A stretch of 64,000 bases of DNA from Umezawaea sp049997955. GTDB lineage: Bacteria > Actinomycetota > Actinomycetes > Mycobacteriales > Pseudonocardiaceae. Shown piece by piece: positions 9,136-17,397 of the stretch. The stretch is taken from NCBI GenBank assembly GCA_049997955.1, contig JAEBDY010000005.1, forward strand, positions 62,001-126,000, read 5' to 3'. The stretch's first letter is position 1. Each line of letters starts with the position of its first letter. The position numbers and the translations under genes were made by a program. The notes beneath the pieces are model-generated. The model searched no databases and was not told where the DNA came from. It saw nothing but the letters and a program-made list of their open reading frames with translations.

Positions 9136-9172
9136 CGCCCTCGCCCGGACTGAACACCTTCGGGTGAGGGCG
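9136..9172 (+). other. stable RNA hairpin in the yajC-secD gap
   Basis: CGCCCTCGCCCG (9136-9147) pairs with CGGGTGAGGGCG (9161-9172) with one G-U pair, giving a 12-bp stem and a 13-nt loop. It lies in the 200-bp gap between yajC and secD, about 70 bp before the secD start. It could be a terminator or attenuator, or a leader structure controlling secD; the sequence alone does not decide. Confidence 0.4.
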
Positions 9173-9243
9173 TGCTGTCCTTTCCCACCCGGAGAGGTCA
9201 GCCGACCTGACATCATCTTCCAGTTCGAGGAGACGGACGGACC

Positions 9244-11103
9244 GTGGCACCTCCGGCCGGGCAGATCCGCCCAGCGAAGTACCTGGGCGCATTTGTCCTC
9301 ATCGTGGTCGCGCTGTACTCCCTGGTGTTCTTCACCGGGAACGGCAAGGCGACCCCCAAGCTCGGCATCGACCTCCAGGGAGGCACGCGGGTCACGCTGA
9401 CCGCCCGAGCCCCCGACGGGAAGACTCCGACGGACGAGGCGCTCAACCAGGCCCGAACCCTCATCGAGACCCGTGTCAACGGCCTCGGTGTGTCCGGCTC
9501 CGAGGTCGTCCGCGACGGCACGAACCTGGTCATCACCGTGCCGGGGGCCGACGGCGAGGGCGCCAAGAGCCTCGGCAAGACGGCGCGCTTGGCGTTCCGC
9601 AAGGTCGTGGGTTCCCCGACGCCGAACGCCCCGGCCGTCCCGGAGACGTCCGGCTCGGCGCCTCCGGCGTCGACGTCCGGCAGCCCGGTCCCCACCTCGG
9701 GGTCGCAGGCGCCGAGCGAGAGCGCGGGTGCCCCGGCGCCGTCCAGCGGTGCTCCGCAGGGCCGTCCGGCGCCGCTCCTGGAGGGCCAGCCCGCCAGCAC
9801 CGACCCGGCGCAGCCGCCTGCCAGTGACGCCGCGCAGCCGCCGGCAGGCGACCCGGCGCAGCCGCCGGCAGGCCAGCCCGACTGCCAGGCCGTGTTCAAC
9901 GGCAAGTACTCGGACGACACGACCAAGGCGATCGCCGAGGCCAAGGCGTGCAGGCAGGACCCGGCGCTCACCACGCTGGACGCGCAGACCGTGCAGCAGG
10001 CCCTCCAGGCGTTCACCTGCCCGGAGAACGTCGACCCGCTGATCGGCAACGACGACTTCGACAAGCCGCTGATCACCTGCGACCAGGACAAGACCAGCAA
10101 GTACGTCCTCGCGCCGGTGACCCCGGTCGCGGACGACAAGACGGTCAAGGAAGACGACTTCTCGCTCTACACCCGCCTGACCGGCGAGGACATCAACAAC
10201 GCGACCTCGGGCAGCGACCCGCAGGGCGCGGGCTTCGTGGTCAGCCTGGACTTCAAGGGCGACGGCGGTTCGAAGTGGGGCAAGTTCACCTCCGCGAACA
10301 CGCAGCAGCAGGTCGCCGTGGTGCTCGACAGCCAGGTCGTGTCGGCGCCGAACATCAACGAGCCGATCCTCGGCGGCAGCACCCAGATCAGCGGCACCTT
10401 CACGCAGAAGGAGGCCGACCAGCTCGCGAACGTGCTGAAGTACGGCTCCCTGCCGCTGTCGTTCGAGGCCTCCGAGGCCGAGACGGTCTCCGCGACCCTG
10501 GGCCTCGCCTCGCTGGAAGCCGGCCTGCTCGCGGGCGGCATCGGCCTCGCCCTGGTGTTCCTCTACTGCCTCTTCTACTACCGCCTCCTGGGCATCCTGA
10601 CGATCCTGTCGCTGCTCCTGTCCGGTGGCATCGTCTACGCCGTCCTGGTGCTGCTCGGCCGCTGGATCGGGTTCACCCTGGACCTGGCGGGCATCGCGGG
10701 CTTCATCGTGTCGATCGGCATCACGGCGGACTCGTTCGTCGTGTTCTTCGAACGGCTGAAGGACGAAGTGCGCGAAGGCCGGTCGTTCCGGTCGGCCGTG
10801 CCGCGCGCCTGGATCCGGTCGCGGCGGACGATCCTGTCCGCCGACGCGGTCAGCTTCCTGGCCTCGGCGATCCTGTACGTGATCGCCGTGGGTCAGGTGA
10901 AGGGCTTCGCGTTCACGCTCGGCATGTCGACGGTGCTCGACCTGGTGGTCGTCTTCCTGGTCACGCACCCGCTGGTGGTCCTGGCCTCGAAGTCCAAGTT
11001 CCTGTCCAACCCGAAGGTGTCCGGCCTCGGCGGGGCGCAGCAAGCCGGTGTCGACCAGCGCGCTCACGCGGGCTCGAAGACCACCGCCGTGAAGGAGGCC
11101 TGA
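9244..11103 (+). CDS. secD: Protein translocase subunit SecD
   Basis: SecD uses the proton-motive force to help the SecYEG channel release exported proteins. The 619-aa protein has an N-terminal membrane helix (KYLGAFVLIVVALYSLVFF) and then the DLQGGTRVTL motif. A large periplasmic domain follows, with five C-terminal membrane helices from about residue 425 onward. GFIVSIGITADSFVVFFERLKDE is the conserved TM4 region. A low-complexity Pro/Ala/Ser/Gln-rich insert (about residues 121-215) interrupts the first periplasmic domain and includes an 8-residue repeat. GTG start; ribosome site GAGGAGACGGACGGACC. Ends 1 nt before secF. Confidence 0.96.
   Translation: MAPPAGQIRPAKYLGAFVLIVVALYSLVFFTGNGKATPKLGIDLQGGTRVTLTARAPDGKTPTDEALNQARTLIETRVNGLGVSGSEVVRDGTNLVITVPGADGEGAKSLGKTARLAFRKVVGSPTPNAPAVPETSGSAPPASTSGSPVPTSGSQAPSESAGAPAPSSGAPQGRPAPLLEGQPASTDPAQPPASDAAQPPAGDPAQPPAGQPDCQAVFNGKYSDDTTKAIAEAKACRQDPALTTLDAQTVQQALQAFTCPENVDPLIGNDDFDKPLITCDQDKTSKYVLAPVTPVADDKTVKEDDFSLYTRLTGEDINNATSGSDPQGAGFVVSLDFKGDGGSKWGKFTSANTQQQVAVVLDSQVVSAPNINEPILGGSTQISGTFTQKEADQLANVLKYGSLPLSFEASEAETVSATLGLASLEAGLLAGGIGLALVFLYCLFYYRLLGILTILSLLLSGGIVYAVLVLLGRWIGFTLDLAGIAGFIVSIGITADSFVVFFERLKDEVREGRSFRSAVPRAWIRSRRTILSADAVSFLASAILYVIAVGQVKGFAFTLGMSTVLDLVVVFLVTHPLVVLASKSKFLSNPKVSGLGGAQQAGVDQRAHAGSKTTAVKEA
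9802..9873 (+). repeat. 24-bp tandem repeat inside secD (3 copies)
   Basis: Three consecutive 24-bp units (9802-9825, 9826-9849, 9850-9873) encode DPAQPPAS, DAAQPPAG and DPAQPPAG. They lie within the disordered insert of SecD. The period is a multiple of three, so copy-number change would keep the frame. Confidence 0.85.
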
Positions 11104-11104
11104 C

Positions 11105-12295
11105 GTGGCGAAGGTCAAGGGCAATGGAGTCTTCCACCGCCTCTACGTGGGCACCGGCGCGTTCGACATCATCGGCAAGCGCAAGCGCTGGTACGTGGTC
11201 TTCGGGATCATCCTGCTGATCTGCCTCTCGTCGATCGGGTTCAAGCAGTTCAACCTGGGCATCGACTTCGTCGGCGGCACCAAGATCCAGATGCCCGCCG
11301 CGAGCTCGCAGGGCGACATCCAGGTCCAGGCAGTCAAGGACAGCTTCGGCAAGGCGCTCGGCGAGGACGCCGCGGCGGTGCAGAGCGTGGGCACCGGCGG
11401 CACGGCGACGATCCAGATCCGCACCGAGACGCTGGACACGGAGCAGGTCGCCAAGCTGAAGACCGCGCTGAACGACGACCTGAAGCCCACTGGCGGCATC
11501 GGGTCGATCAGCGACAGCGCCGTCAGCGCCTCCTGGGGCGGTGAGATCACCACCAAGGCCCTGATCGCGCTGCTGGTCTTCCTGGTCGCGGTGGCGATCT
11601 TCCTGGCGCTGTACTTCGAGCTGTCGATGGCCCTCGCGGCGCTCGTCGCCGTGTTCCACGACGTGATCATCACGGCGGGCATCTACTCGCTGGTCGGGTT
11701 CGAGGTCTCGCCCGCGACGGTGATCGGTCTGCTGACCATCCTCGGCTTCTCGCTCTACGACACGGTCGTCGTGTTCGACAAGGTCAAGGAGAACACCAGG
11801 GGCATCCTGGGCCTGACCCGGCGCACCTACGCCGAGGCGGCCAACCTGGCCGTCAACCAGACCCTGATGCGGTCGATCAACACCTCGCTGATCGCCCTGC
11901 TGCCCGTGCTCGGCCTGCTCGTGATCGGCGTCGGCCTGCTCGGCGTCGGCACCCTGCAGGACCTGGCGCTCGTGCAGCTCACGGGTATCTTCATCGGCGC
12001 CCTGTCGTCCATCTACATCGCGACCCCCGTGGCCGTCGACCTGAAGATGCGCGACCCGAAGTACAAGGCGCAGGCGCAGCGGGTCCTGACCCGTCGCCAG
12101 ACCCAGGCCCGCAAGGCCGCCGCCGGTCAGCCGACCGCCGAAGTGCCGGACGGCATCGAGTCCGGCGACGAGACCGTGCTGGACGCGGAGCTGCGCAAGG
12201 AGAAGGCGTACGCGGCGGCGGCCGGGGTGCCGTCCCGCACGCCCAAGGCCAACGACCTCCGTCGTGGCCGCCCGACCGGCAAGAAGCAGCGTTGA
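11105..12295 (+). CDS. secF: Protein translocase subunit SecF
   Basis: The partner of SecD in the inner-membrane SecDF complex. The 396-aa protein has an N-terminal membrane helix (WYVVFGIILLICLSSIGF), the conserved GIDFVGGTKIQ motif and a short periplasmic domain. Five further membrane helices follow, including DVIITAGIYSLVGFEVSPATV and GFSLYDTVVVFDKVKEN. The C-terminal tail (from about residue 320) is long, charged and cytoplasmic, as in other actinobacterial SecF proteins. GTG start. Its stop overlaps the apt TTG start (TTGA). Confidence 0.96.
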   Translation: MAKVKGNGVFHRLYVGTGAFDIIGKRKRWYVVFGIILLICLSSIGFKQFNLGIDFVGGTKIQMPAASSQGDIQVQAVKDSFGKALGEDAAAVQSVGTGGTATIQIRTETLDTEQVAKLKTALNDDLKPTGGIGSISDSAVSASWGGEITTKALIALLVFLVAVAIFLALYFELSMALAALVAVFHDVIITAGIYSLVGFEVSPATVIGLLTILGFSLYDTVVVFDKVKENTRGILGLTRRTYAEAANLAVNQTLMRSINTSLIALLPVLGLLVIGVGLLGVGTLQDLALVQLTGIFIGALSSIYIATPVAVDLKMRDPKYKAQAQRVLTRRQTQARKAAAGQPTAEVPDGIESGDETVLDAELRKEKAYAAAAGVPSRTPKANDLRRGRPTGKKQR

Positions 12296-12810
12296 AGCTC
12301 GACAACGCGCTGAAACTCCTGCGTGAGGTCCCGGACTTCCCCCGTCCGGGTGTTGTTTTCCGGGACCTCACGCCGGTGCTCGCCAACCCGGACGCCCTGC
12401 GCGCCGTGGTGGACGGGTTGCAGGACGAGATCGACCCGGACACGCAGGTGGTCGCCGCGATCGAATCGCGCGGGTTCCTGCTCGGCGCCCCGCTGGGGTA
12501 CGGCTGGCACTACGGCGTCGTGCCGCTGCGCAAGCCGGGCAAGCTGCCCTCCGTCGCGGACCGGGTGTCCTACGAACTGGAGTACGGCACCGCGGAGCTG
12601 GAACTGCCCGCCGGCGCCATCCTCCCCGGTCAGCGCGTCGTGATCGTGGACGACGTGCTCGCCACCGGGGGCACGGCCGAGGCCGCCTGCACACTCGTGG
12701 AGCGCGCGGGGGCGATCGTGACGGGCGTCTCCGTGGTTCTGGAGATCACCGCACTGGACGGTCGCTCCCGACTAGCCGGGCGGAACGTCAGCGCGCTGCT
12801 CGCCGTGTGA
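12292..12810 (+). CDS. apt: Adenine phosphoribosyltransferase
   Basis: Converts adenine and PRPP to AMP (purine salvage, cytoplasm). The 172-aa protein carries the N-terminal REVPDFPRPGVVFRD motif of APRTs, the adenine-site segment AAIESRGFLLGAPLGYG and the PRPP-binding loop VVIVDDVLATGGTAEAA. The TTG start overlaps the secF stop by 4 nt, so it is probably translated by coupling. secDF-apt-relA is a common actinobacterial order. A strong hairpin follows. Confidence 0.95.
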   Translation: MKLDNALKLLREVPDFPRPGVVFRDLTPVLANPDALRAVVDGLQDEIDPDTQVVAAIESRGFLLGAPLGYGWHYGVVPLRKPGKLPSVADRVSYELEYGTAELELPAGAILPGQRVVIVDDVLATGGTAEAACTLVERAGAIVTGVSVVLEITALDGRSRLAGRNVSALLAV

Positions 12811-12825
12811 AGTACCCCGCTCATC

Positions 12826-12858
12826 GCCCCGCGCGCCGTCTTTGACGGCGCGCGGGGC
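12826..12858 (+). terminator. hairpin terminator between apt and relA
   Basis: Perfect 15-bp GC-rich stem (12826-12840 with 12844-12858) closed by a TTT loop, 16 bp after the apt stop. It would separate secDF-apt from relA transcription. It ends about 30 bp before the relA start, so it could also act as an attenuator for relA. Confidence 0.65.
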
Positions 12859-12890
12859 TATTCTCGGGTCCTAGCCCCTGAGGAGCGTGG

Positions 12891-15191
12891 TTGAGCCAGG
12901 ACACCGATCCCGCGGCGACGACGCAGCCCGTGCCCGCACGGCCGCCGTCAGCCACCAGGCGCGTGCGCGCGCGCCTCGCGCGCCGCATCACCGCACAGCG
13001 GGCGGCGCCCGTGAAGCAGGTGCTGGAGCCCCTTGCCGCCGTCCACCGCGATCTGCACCCCAAGGCCGACCTGGCCCTGCTGCAGGCCGCGTACGACGTG
13101 GCCGAGGAGAAGCACCGCCCCCAGCGCCGCAAGTCCGGCGACCCGTACATCACCCACCCGCTCGCCGTGGCGACGATCCTGGGCGAGCTGGGCATGGACA
13201 CCACCACGCTGGTGGCCGCGCTCCTGCACGACACGGTCGAGGACACCGACTACTCGCTCGAAGCCCTCCGCGAGGACTTCGGCGACGAGGTGGCCCGGCT
13301 CGTGGACGGCGTCACGAAGCTCGACAAGGTGAAGCTCGGCGCGGCGGCCGAGGCGGAGACCATCCGCAAGATGGTCATCGCCATGGCCAAGGACCCGCGC
13401 GTGCTGGTCATCAAGCTGGCCGACCGGCTGCACAACATGCGCACGATGCGCTTCCTGCCGCCGGAGAAGCAGGCGCGCAAGGCGCGGGAGACCCTGGAGG
13501 TCCTCGCCCCGCTGGCGCACCGCCTCGGCATGGCGACCGTGAAGTGGGAGTTGGAGGACCTCGCGTTCGCGATCCTCCAGCCGAAGAAGTACGACGAGAT
13601 CGTCCGGCTGGTCGCGAACCGCGCCCCGTCGCGCGACACGTACCTTGGCGCCGTCATCACCGAGCTGACCGGCCAGCTCGACGGTTCGCGGATCACCGCG
13701 AAGGTCGAGGGCAGGCCGAAGCACTACTACTCGATCCACCAGAAGATGATCGTCCGGGGCCGCGACTTCGACGACATCCACGACCTGGTGGGCGTGCGCA
13801 TCCAGGTGGACGAGGTCCGCGACTGCTACGCCGCCATGGGCGTCGTGCACGCGCTGTGGCAGCCCATGCCAGGCCGCTTCAAGGACTACATCGCGCAGCC
13901 GAGGTTCGGCGTCTACCAGTCGCTGCACACCACGGTGATCGGCCCGGACGGCAAGCCGCTGGAAGTGCAGATCCGCACGTACGACATGCACCGCACCGCC
14001 GAGTACGGCATCGCCGCGCACTGGCGGTACAAGGAGACGCGGGGCACGCACAACGGCAAGGGCGTCGAGGTCGACGAGATGGCGTGGATGCGCCAGCTCC
14101 TCGACTGGCAGCGGGAGGCCGCCGACCCCGGCGAGTTCCTGGAGTCGCTGCGCTTCGACCTGGCCGCGCGGGAGATCTTCGTCTTCACGCCGAAGGGTGA
14201 CGTCGAGACGCTGCCCGCCGGGTCGACGCCGGTCGACTTCGCCTACTCGGTGCACACCGAGGTGGGGCACCGGTGCATCGGCGCTCGGGTGAACGGGCGT
14301 CTCGTCGCCCTGGAGCGGAAGCTCGAGAACGGCGAGGTCGTCGAGATCTTCACGTCGAAGGCCGAAGGGGCCGGTCCGTCTCGGGACTGGCTGTCCTTCG
14401 TCGCTTCCCCCCGCGCCAAGGCGAAGATCAAGCAGTGGTTCGCCAAGGAGCGCAAGGAAGAGGCGATCGAGGTCGGCAAGGACGCCATCGCGAAGGAGGT
14501 CAGGCGGGTCGGCCTGCCCCTCCAGCGCCTGGTCTCCGCCGATTCGATGGGGGCTCTGGCGAAGGAGCTGCACTACCCCGACGTGAGCGCTTTGTACGCC
14601 GCTGTCGGTGAGGGGCACACTTCCGGACGGCACGTCGTTCAGCGGTTGGTGGCTCAGCTCGGCGGTGTGGACCACGCCGAGGAGGAGTTGGCCGAGAGGT
14701 CCACGCCTTCCACCGTCACCCGGCGGCGGGTCACCGGGGATGCCGGGGTGGTTGTCAAGGACGCCACCGACGTGTGGGTGAAGCTCGCCCGCTGCTGCAC
14801 GCCGGTGCCCGGGGACGACATCCTCGGGTTCGTCACCCGTGGTGGTGGGGTTTCGGTGCACCGGACCGACTGCACGAACGCCGACGAGCTGCTGGCTTCT
14901 CCCGAGCGGTTGTTGGACGTCGAGTGGGCTCCTTCGGCCTCTTCGGTGTTCCTGGTCGCGATCCAGGTGGAGGCCTTGGACCGGCACCGGTTGTTGTCCG
15001 ACGTGACGAAGGTGTTGGCGGATGAGAAGGTCAACATCTTGTCCGCTTCGGTGACCACTTCTCGGGATCGGGTGGCTGTTAGCCGGTTCTCGTTCGAGAT
15101 GGGGGATCCGAAGCACCTCGGGCACGTGTTGAAGGCTGTTCGCAGTGTTGAGGGCGTGTACGACGTGTACCGGGTGACTTCGGCCAGTTGA
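12891..15191 (+). CDS. relA: Bifunctional (p)ppGpp synthetase/hydrolase RelA/SpoT (Rel)
   Basis: A 766-aa stringent-response enzyme that makes (p)ppGpp when amino acids run short and also degrades it. The N-terminal HD hydrolase domain keeps its metal-binding HDTVEDTDY motif. The synthetase domain has RFKDYIAQPR and GVYQSLHTTV. A TGS domain (VFTPKGDVETLPAGSTPVDFAY), a zinc-finger-like CC stretch (LARCCTPVPGDDI) and a C-terminal ACT domain follow. Both active sites look intact. The TTG start at 12891 is supported by GAGGAG five bases upstream and by the lack of a better in-frame start. Last rightward gene before a convergent intergenic region. Confidence 0.95.
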   Translation: MSQDTDPAATTQPVPARPPSATRRVRARLARRITAQRAAPVKQVLEPLAAVHRDLHPKADLALLQAAYDVAEEKHRPQRRKSGDPYITHPLAVATILGELGMDTTTLVAALLHDTVEDTDYSLEALREDFGDEVARLVDGVTKLDKVKLGAAAEAETIRKMVIAMAKDPRVLVIKLADRLHNMRTMRFLPPEKQARKARETLEVLAPLAHRLGMATVKWELEDLAFAILQPKKYDEIVRLVANRAPSRDTYLGAVITELTGQLDGSRITAKVEGRPKHYYSIHQKMIVRGRDFDDIHDLVGVRIQVDEVRDCYAAMGVVHALWQPMPGRFKDYIAQPRFGVYQSLHTTVIGPDGKPLEVQIRTYDMHRTAEYGIAAHWRYKETRGTHNGKGVEVDEMAWMRQLLDWQREAADPGEFLESLRFDLAAREIFVFTPKGDVETLPAGSTPVDFAYSVHTEVGHRCIGARVNGRLVALERKLENGEVVEIFTSKAEGAGPSRDWLSFVASPRAKAKIKQWFAKERKEEAIEVGKDAIAKEVRRVGLPLQRLVSADSMGALAKELHYPDVSALYAAVGEGHTSGRHVVQRLVAQLGGVDHAEEELAERSTPSTVTRRRVTGDAGVVVKDATDVWVKLARCCTPVPGDDILGFVTRGGGVSVHRTDCTNADELLASPERLLDVEWAPSASSVFLVAIQVEALDRHRLLSDVTKVLADEKVNILSASVTTSRDRVAVSRFSFEMGDPKHLGHVLKAVRSVEGVYDVYRVTSAS

Positions 15192-15289
15192 GGTGGCTGA
15201 GGTTCGGCTGTCGTCGGGGGCTTCCGGCGGTGGTGGGTGGCTTCGGGTTCCGGCGTTGTTGGTGGGGTGGCTTCGGCTTTCAGCGTGCT

Positions 15290-15406
15290 GTGGCCGATTT
15301 GACTCGGGGCCCCTTGTTTTGACCCTTTGTCGGGCCAAAACGGCAGGTGGTGAAGCCGCAGCCCGACCAATTTTAAGGGTCAAAACCCCCGAGTAAAATC
15401 GGCCAC
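15290..15406 (+). repeat. 117-bp dispersed hairpin element, copy 1
   Basis: Begins GTGGCCGATTT and ends AAATCGGCCAC, with arms that pair over most of their length. GTGGCCGATTT-ACTCGGGG pairs with CCCCGAGT-AAATCGGCCAC, and inner TTTTGACCCTT and CGGGC pair with AAGGGTCAAAA and GCCCG. The central loop holds the CAAAACGGCAGGTGGT segment. A second copy of exactly the same length lies inverted at 31898-32014 with about 8 mismatches. Both copies lie between convergent genes. It could be a MITE/REP-type repeat or a bidirectional terminator; it has no coding capacity. Confidence 0.85.
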
Positions 15407-15444
15407 GTTTGTGGCGGTGCGCTCGGCTGTGTGGTGGGTTGGCC

Positions 15445-15489
15445 GGTGTCTGCGGTGTCTGCGGTGTCTGCGGTGTCTGCGGTGTCTGC
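15445..15489 (+). repeat. 9-bp tandem repeat, 5 perfect copies
   Basis: GGTGTCTGC occurs five times head to tail, 39 bp after the end of the 117-bp element. It is not inside a supported gene. Copy number is likely to vary between strains. Confidence 0.9.
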
Positions 15490-15612
15490 GGTGCTGGTTG
15501 TGGCGTTGGCCGTGGTGGTCGTGTCTGGCGTGGTGGTGGCGTCAGCGGGATGTGAGTGGGGCCTGGCAGGATGAGTGGTGGGTCCCGAGCAGTACCCAGG
15601 GGAAGACGCGAA

Positions 15613-15641
15613 GGGCCCCGGCACGTTGTGTGCCGGGGCCC
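15613..15641 (-). terminator. hairpin terminator after cyclophilin gene
   Basis: Perfect 12-bp stem GGGCCCCGGCAC (15613-15624) with 15630-15641 around a GTTGT loop. It lies 16 bp past the stop of the leftward cyclophilin gene, the position of an intrinsic terminator. Confidence 0.7.
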
Positions 15642-15656
15642 TCGTGCTTGGTGGTG

Positions 15657-16526
15657 CTAGCCGACTGTGGCCGTCTCGAACTTGACTTCCTTGTTCGGCT
15701 TGCCGCCGCCGGGTGACGGGTCGAACGCGCCGTCGTGGCCCGCCTTGGCCACCTCGTCGATCAGCTTCAGGCTCGCTTCGTCCAGGCTGCCGAACACCGT
15801 GTAGTCGGGGGACAGCTGCGCATCGCCGTAGACGATGAAGAACTGGCTGCCGTTGGTCCCCTTCTGCGTCTCGGGGTCCGCGCCCGCGTTCGCCATGGCC
15901 AGGTACGACCGGCCGTAGGTCAGCTCGGGCCACACCTCGTTGTCGAAGGCGTAGCCGGGGCCGCCCGAACCGGTTCCGGTCGGGTCGCCGCACTGCAGCA
16001 TCTGCAAACCCTCGGTGCCGATGCGGTGGCAGCTGGACCCGTCGTAGTACTTCTGGGTGACGAGGCTGATGAAGCTGTTCACCGTGCAGGGTGCCAGCGC
16101 CTTGTCCAGCGTCAGCTTCAGCTCGCCGATGTTGGCCTTGATCGTCACGGTCTGCGTGCCGGTGGAGGCGATCCCGCCAGCCTCGGGCGCCTTGACGCCC
16201 TCCTTGGCACCAGGCTCCTTGGAGGGGCGGTACTCGCAGGTGACCGGGTCGGCCAACGCGGTCGGGCGCTTCGGCAGAGCCTTGATCTCCGTGGGGATCT
16301 CGATCGGCTTGGGGGCCGAGCTGCTCTCACCGGTGGCCGCCGAGGCGTCGCCGTTGCTCCAGTCGCGCGTCGCGAGGAAGTAGACGCCGCCCGCGACCAC
16401 GATCACGGTCAAGGACGTCGCTACCAGCGCGGTAAGCCTTCGACGCTTCGCTCGTTGCTGTCGGCTGACGAGCTGACGCTCCAGCTTCCGCTTTGCTTGT
16501 TCGCGGCGCTGCTCGTTGTTCGGCAC
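15657..16526 (-). CDS. Membrane-anchored cyclophilin-type peptidyl-prolyl isomerase
   Basis: 289 aa from a GTG at 16526 after GGGAGGGAGCAG. It has a basic cytoplasmic N-terminus (NNEQRREQAKRKLERQLVSR), one membrane helix (LTALVATSLTVIVVAGGVYF), a Ser/Pro/Lys linker and a C-terminal cyclophilin domain from about residue 130. LQMLQCGDPTGTGSGGPGY, AMANAGADPETQKGTNGSQF and FIVYGD are cyclophilin core motifs. The membrane anchor suggests an extracytoplasmic foldase. Some usual catalytic-core residues are changed (for example QMLQCGD where FMIQGGD is common), which is frequent in actinobacterial homologues. The relA-cyclophilin-MBL-hisS order is typical of actinobacteria. Confidence 0.9.
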   Translation of the reverse strand: MPNNEQRREQAKRKLERQLVSRQQRAKRRRLTALVATSLTVIVVAGGVYFLATRDWSNGDASAATGESSSAPKPIEIPTEIKALPKRPTALADPVTCEYRPSKEPGAKEGVKAPEAGGIASTGTQTVTIKANIGELKLTLDKALAPCTVNSFISLVTQKYYDGSSCHRIGTEGLQMLQCGDPTGTGSGGPGYAFDNEVWPELTYGRSYLAMANAGADPETQKGTNGSQFFIVYGDAQLSPDYTVFGSLDEASLKLIDEVAKAGHDGAFDPSPGGGKPNKEVKFETATVG

Positions 16527-16697
16527 CTGCTCCCTCCCCAGGGATCTCGTGCTTCGTGGGTGGATAAGGCGTGCCGGCAGAGCCGACAATCCTGGGCAGT
16601 CTAGGGGGCACGCATATAGCTGGTGTGTGCCGGCTAGGCTGGTACAGCGGTTACACCGCGTTCCGTTGCCAATCCGTTGCCGTCGAGAGGTGCCGTC

Positions 16698-17396
16698 GTG
16701 CTGGTGATCGGGTTCCCGACCGGCGCCCTGCAGGCCAACTGCTACCTGCTGGCCACGGGCGAGGGCGAGGCCTGCGTGGTCGTCGACCCCGGCCAGGACG
16801 CCGTCGAGCCGCTGGAGAAGGCGTTGCGCGAGCACCGGCTGTCGCCCGTCGCCGTGCTGCTGACCCACGGGCACTTCGACCACTCGTTCTCCGTCGCCCC
16901 CGTGTGCGACGGGCACGACATCCCCGCGTGGATCCACCCGGACGACCAGGAGATGCTGTCGGACCCGTTGAAGGGCATCAGCGCCGAGACGGCCGCGTTC
17001 TTCGGCGGCAGGCTGGAGATGCGCGAGCCGAAGCAGGTGCGCTCGCTGGACGACGGCGCCGAACTGGACCTCGCCGGGCTGAAGATGACCGTCGACCACT
17101 CGCCCGGCCATACGGGCGGGTCGGTGATGTTCCGCGCGGGCACCGAGGAGGGCGGACGGCTGGTGCTGTCCGGCGACACCCTCTTCGCGGGCTCGATCGG
17201 CCGCACCGACCTGCCGGGTGGAGACCACGGGAGCATGCTGACGTCGTTGCGCCGCAAGGTGTTGACGTTGGCTGACGACACCGTGGTCCTGCCGGGCCAC
17301 GGACCGACGACCACCATCGGCCGCGAGCGCGTGAGCAACCCCTACCTGCAGCAACTGGGCGACTCCGCGCAGGCCGCACCGCACCGAGGACTGTGA
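16698..17396 (+). CDS. MBL-fold metallo-hydrolase (glyoxalase II-like)
   Basis: 232 aa. It has the metal-binding THGHFDHSF (HxHxDH), the second histidine in DHSPGHTGGSV, the bridging Asp in SGDTLFAGSIGRTD and the last His in LPGHGPTT. This is the glyoxalase II/hydroxyacylglutathione-hydrolase subgroup of metallo-beta-lactamase proteins. The GTG at 16698 follows GAGAGG seven bases upstream. It stops 1 nt before hisS, so the two are co-transcribed, an arrangement conserved in actinobacteria. The physiological substrate is unknown. Confidence 0.9.
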   Translation: MLVIGFPTGALQANCYLLATGEGEACVVVDPGQDAVEPLEKALREHRLSPVAVLLTHGHFDHSFSVAPVCDGHDIPAWIHPDDQEMLSDPLKGISAETAAFFGGRLEMREPKQVRSLDDGAELDLAGLKMTVDHSPGHTGGSVMFRAGTEEGGRLVLSGDTLFAGSIGRTDLPGGDHGSMLTSLRRKVLTLADDTVVLPGHGPTTTIGRERVSNPYLQQLGDSAQAAPHRGL

Positions 17397-17397
17397 C

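Larger units (their letters stand above)
15192..15656. other. 465-bp convergent intergenic region
   Basis: The region between the relA stop and the cyclophilin stop holds no credible gene. It contains GT-rich sequence (15200-15289), the 117-bp hairpin element (15290-15406), five copies of GGTGTCTGC (15445-15489) and the cyclophilin terminator (15613-15641). Confidence 0.8.
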
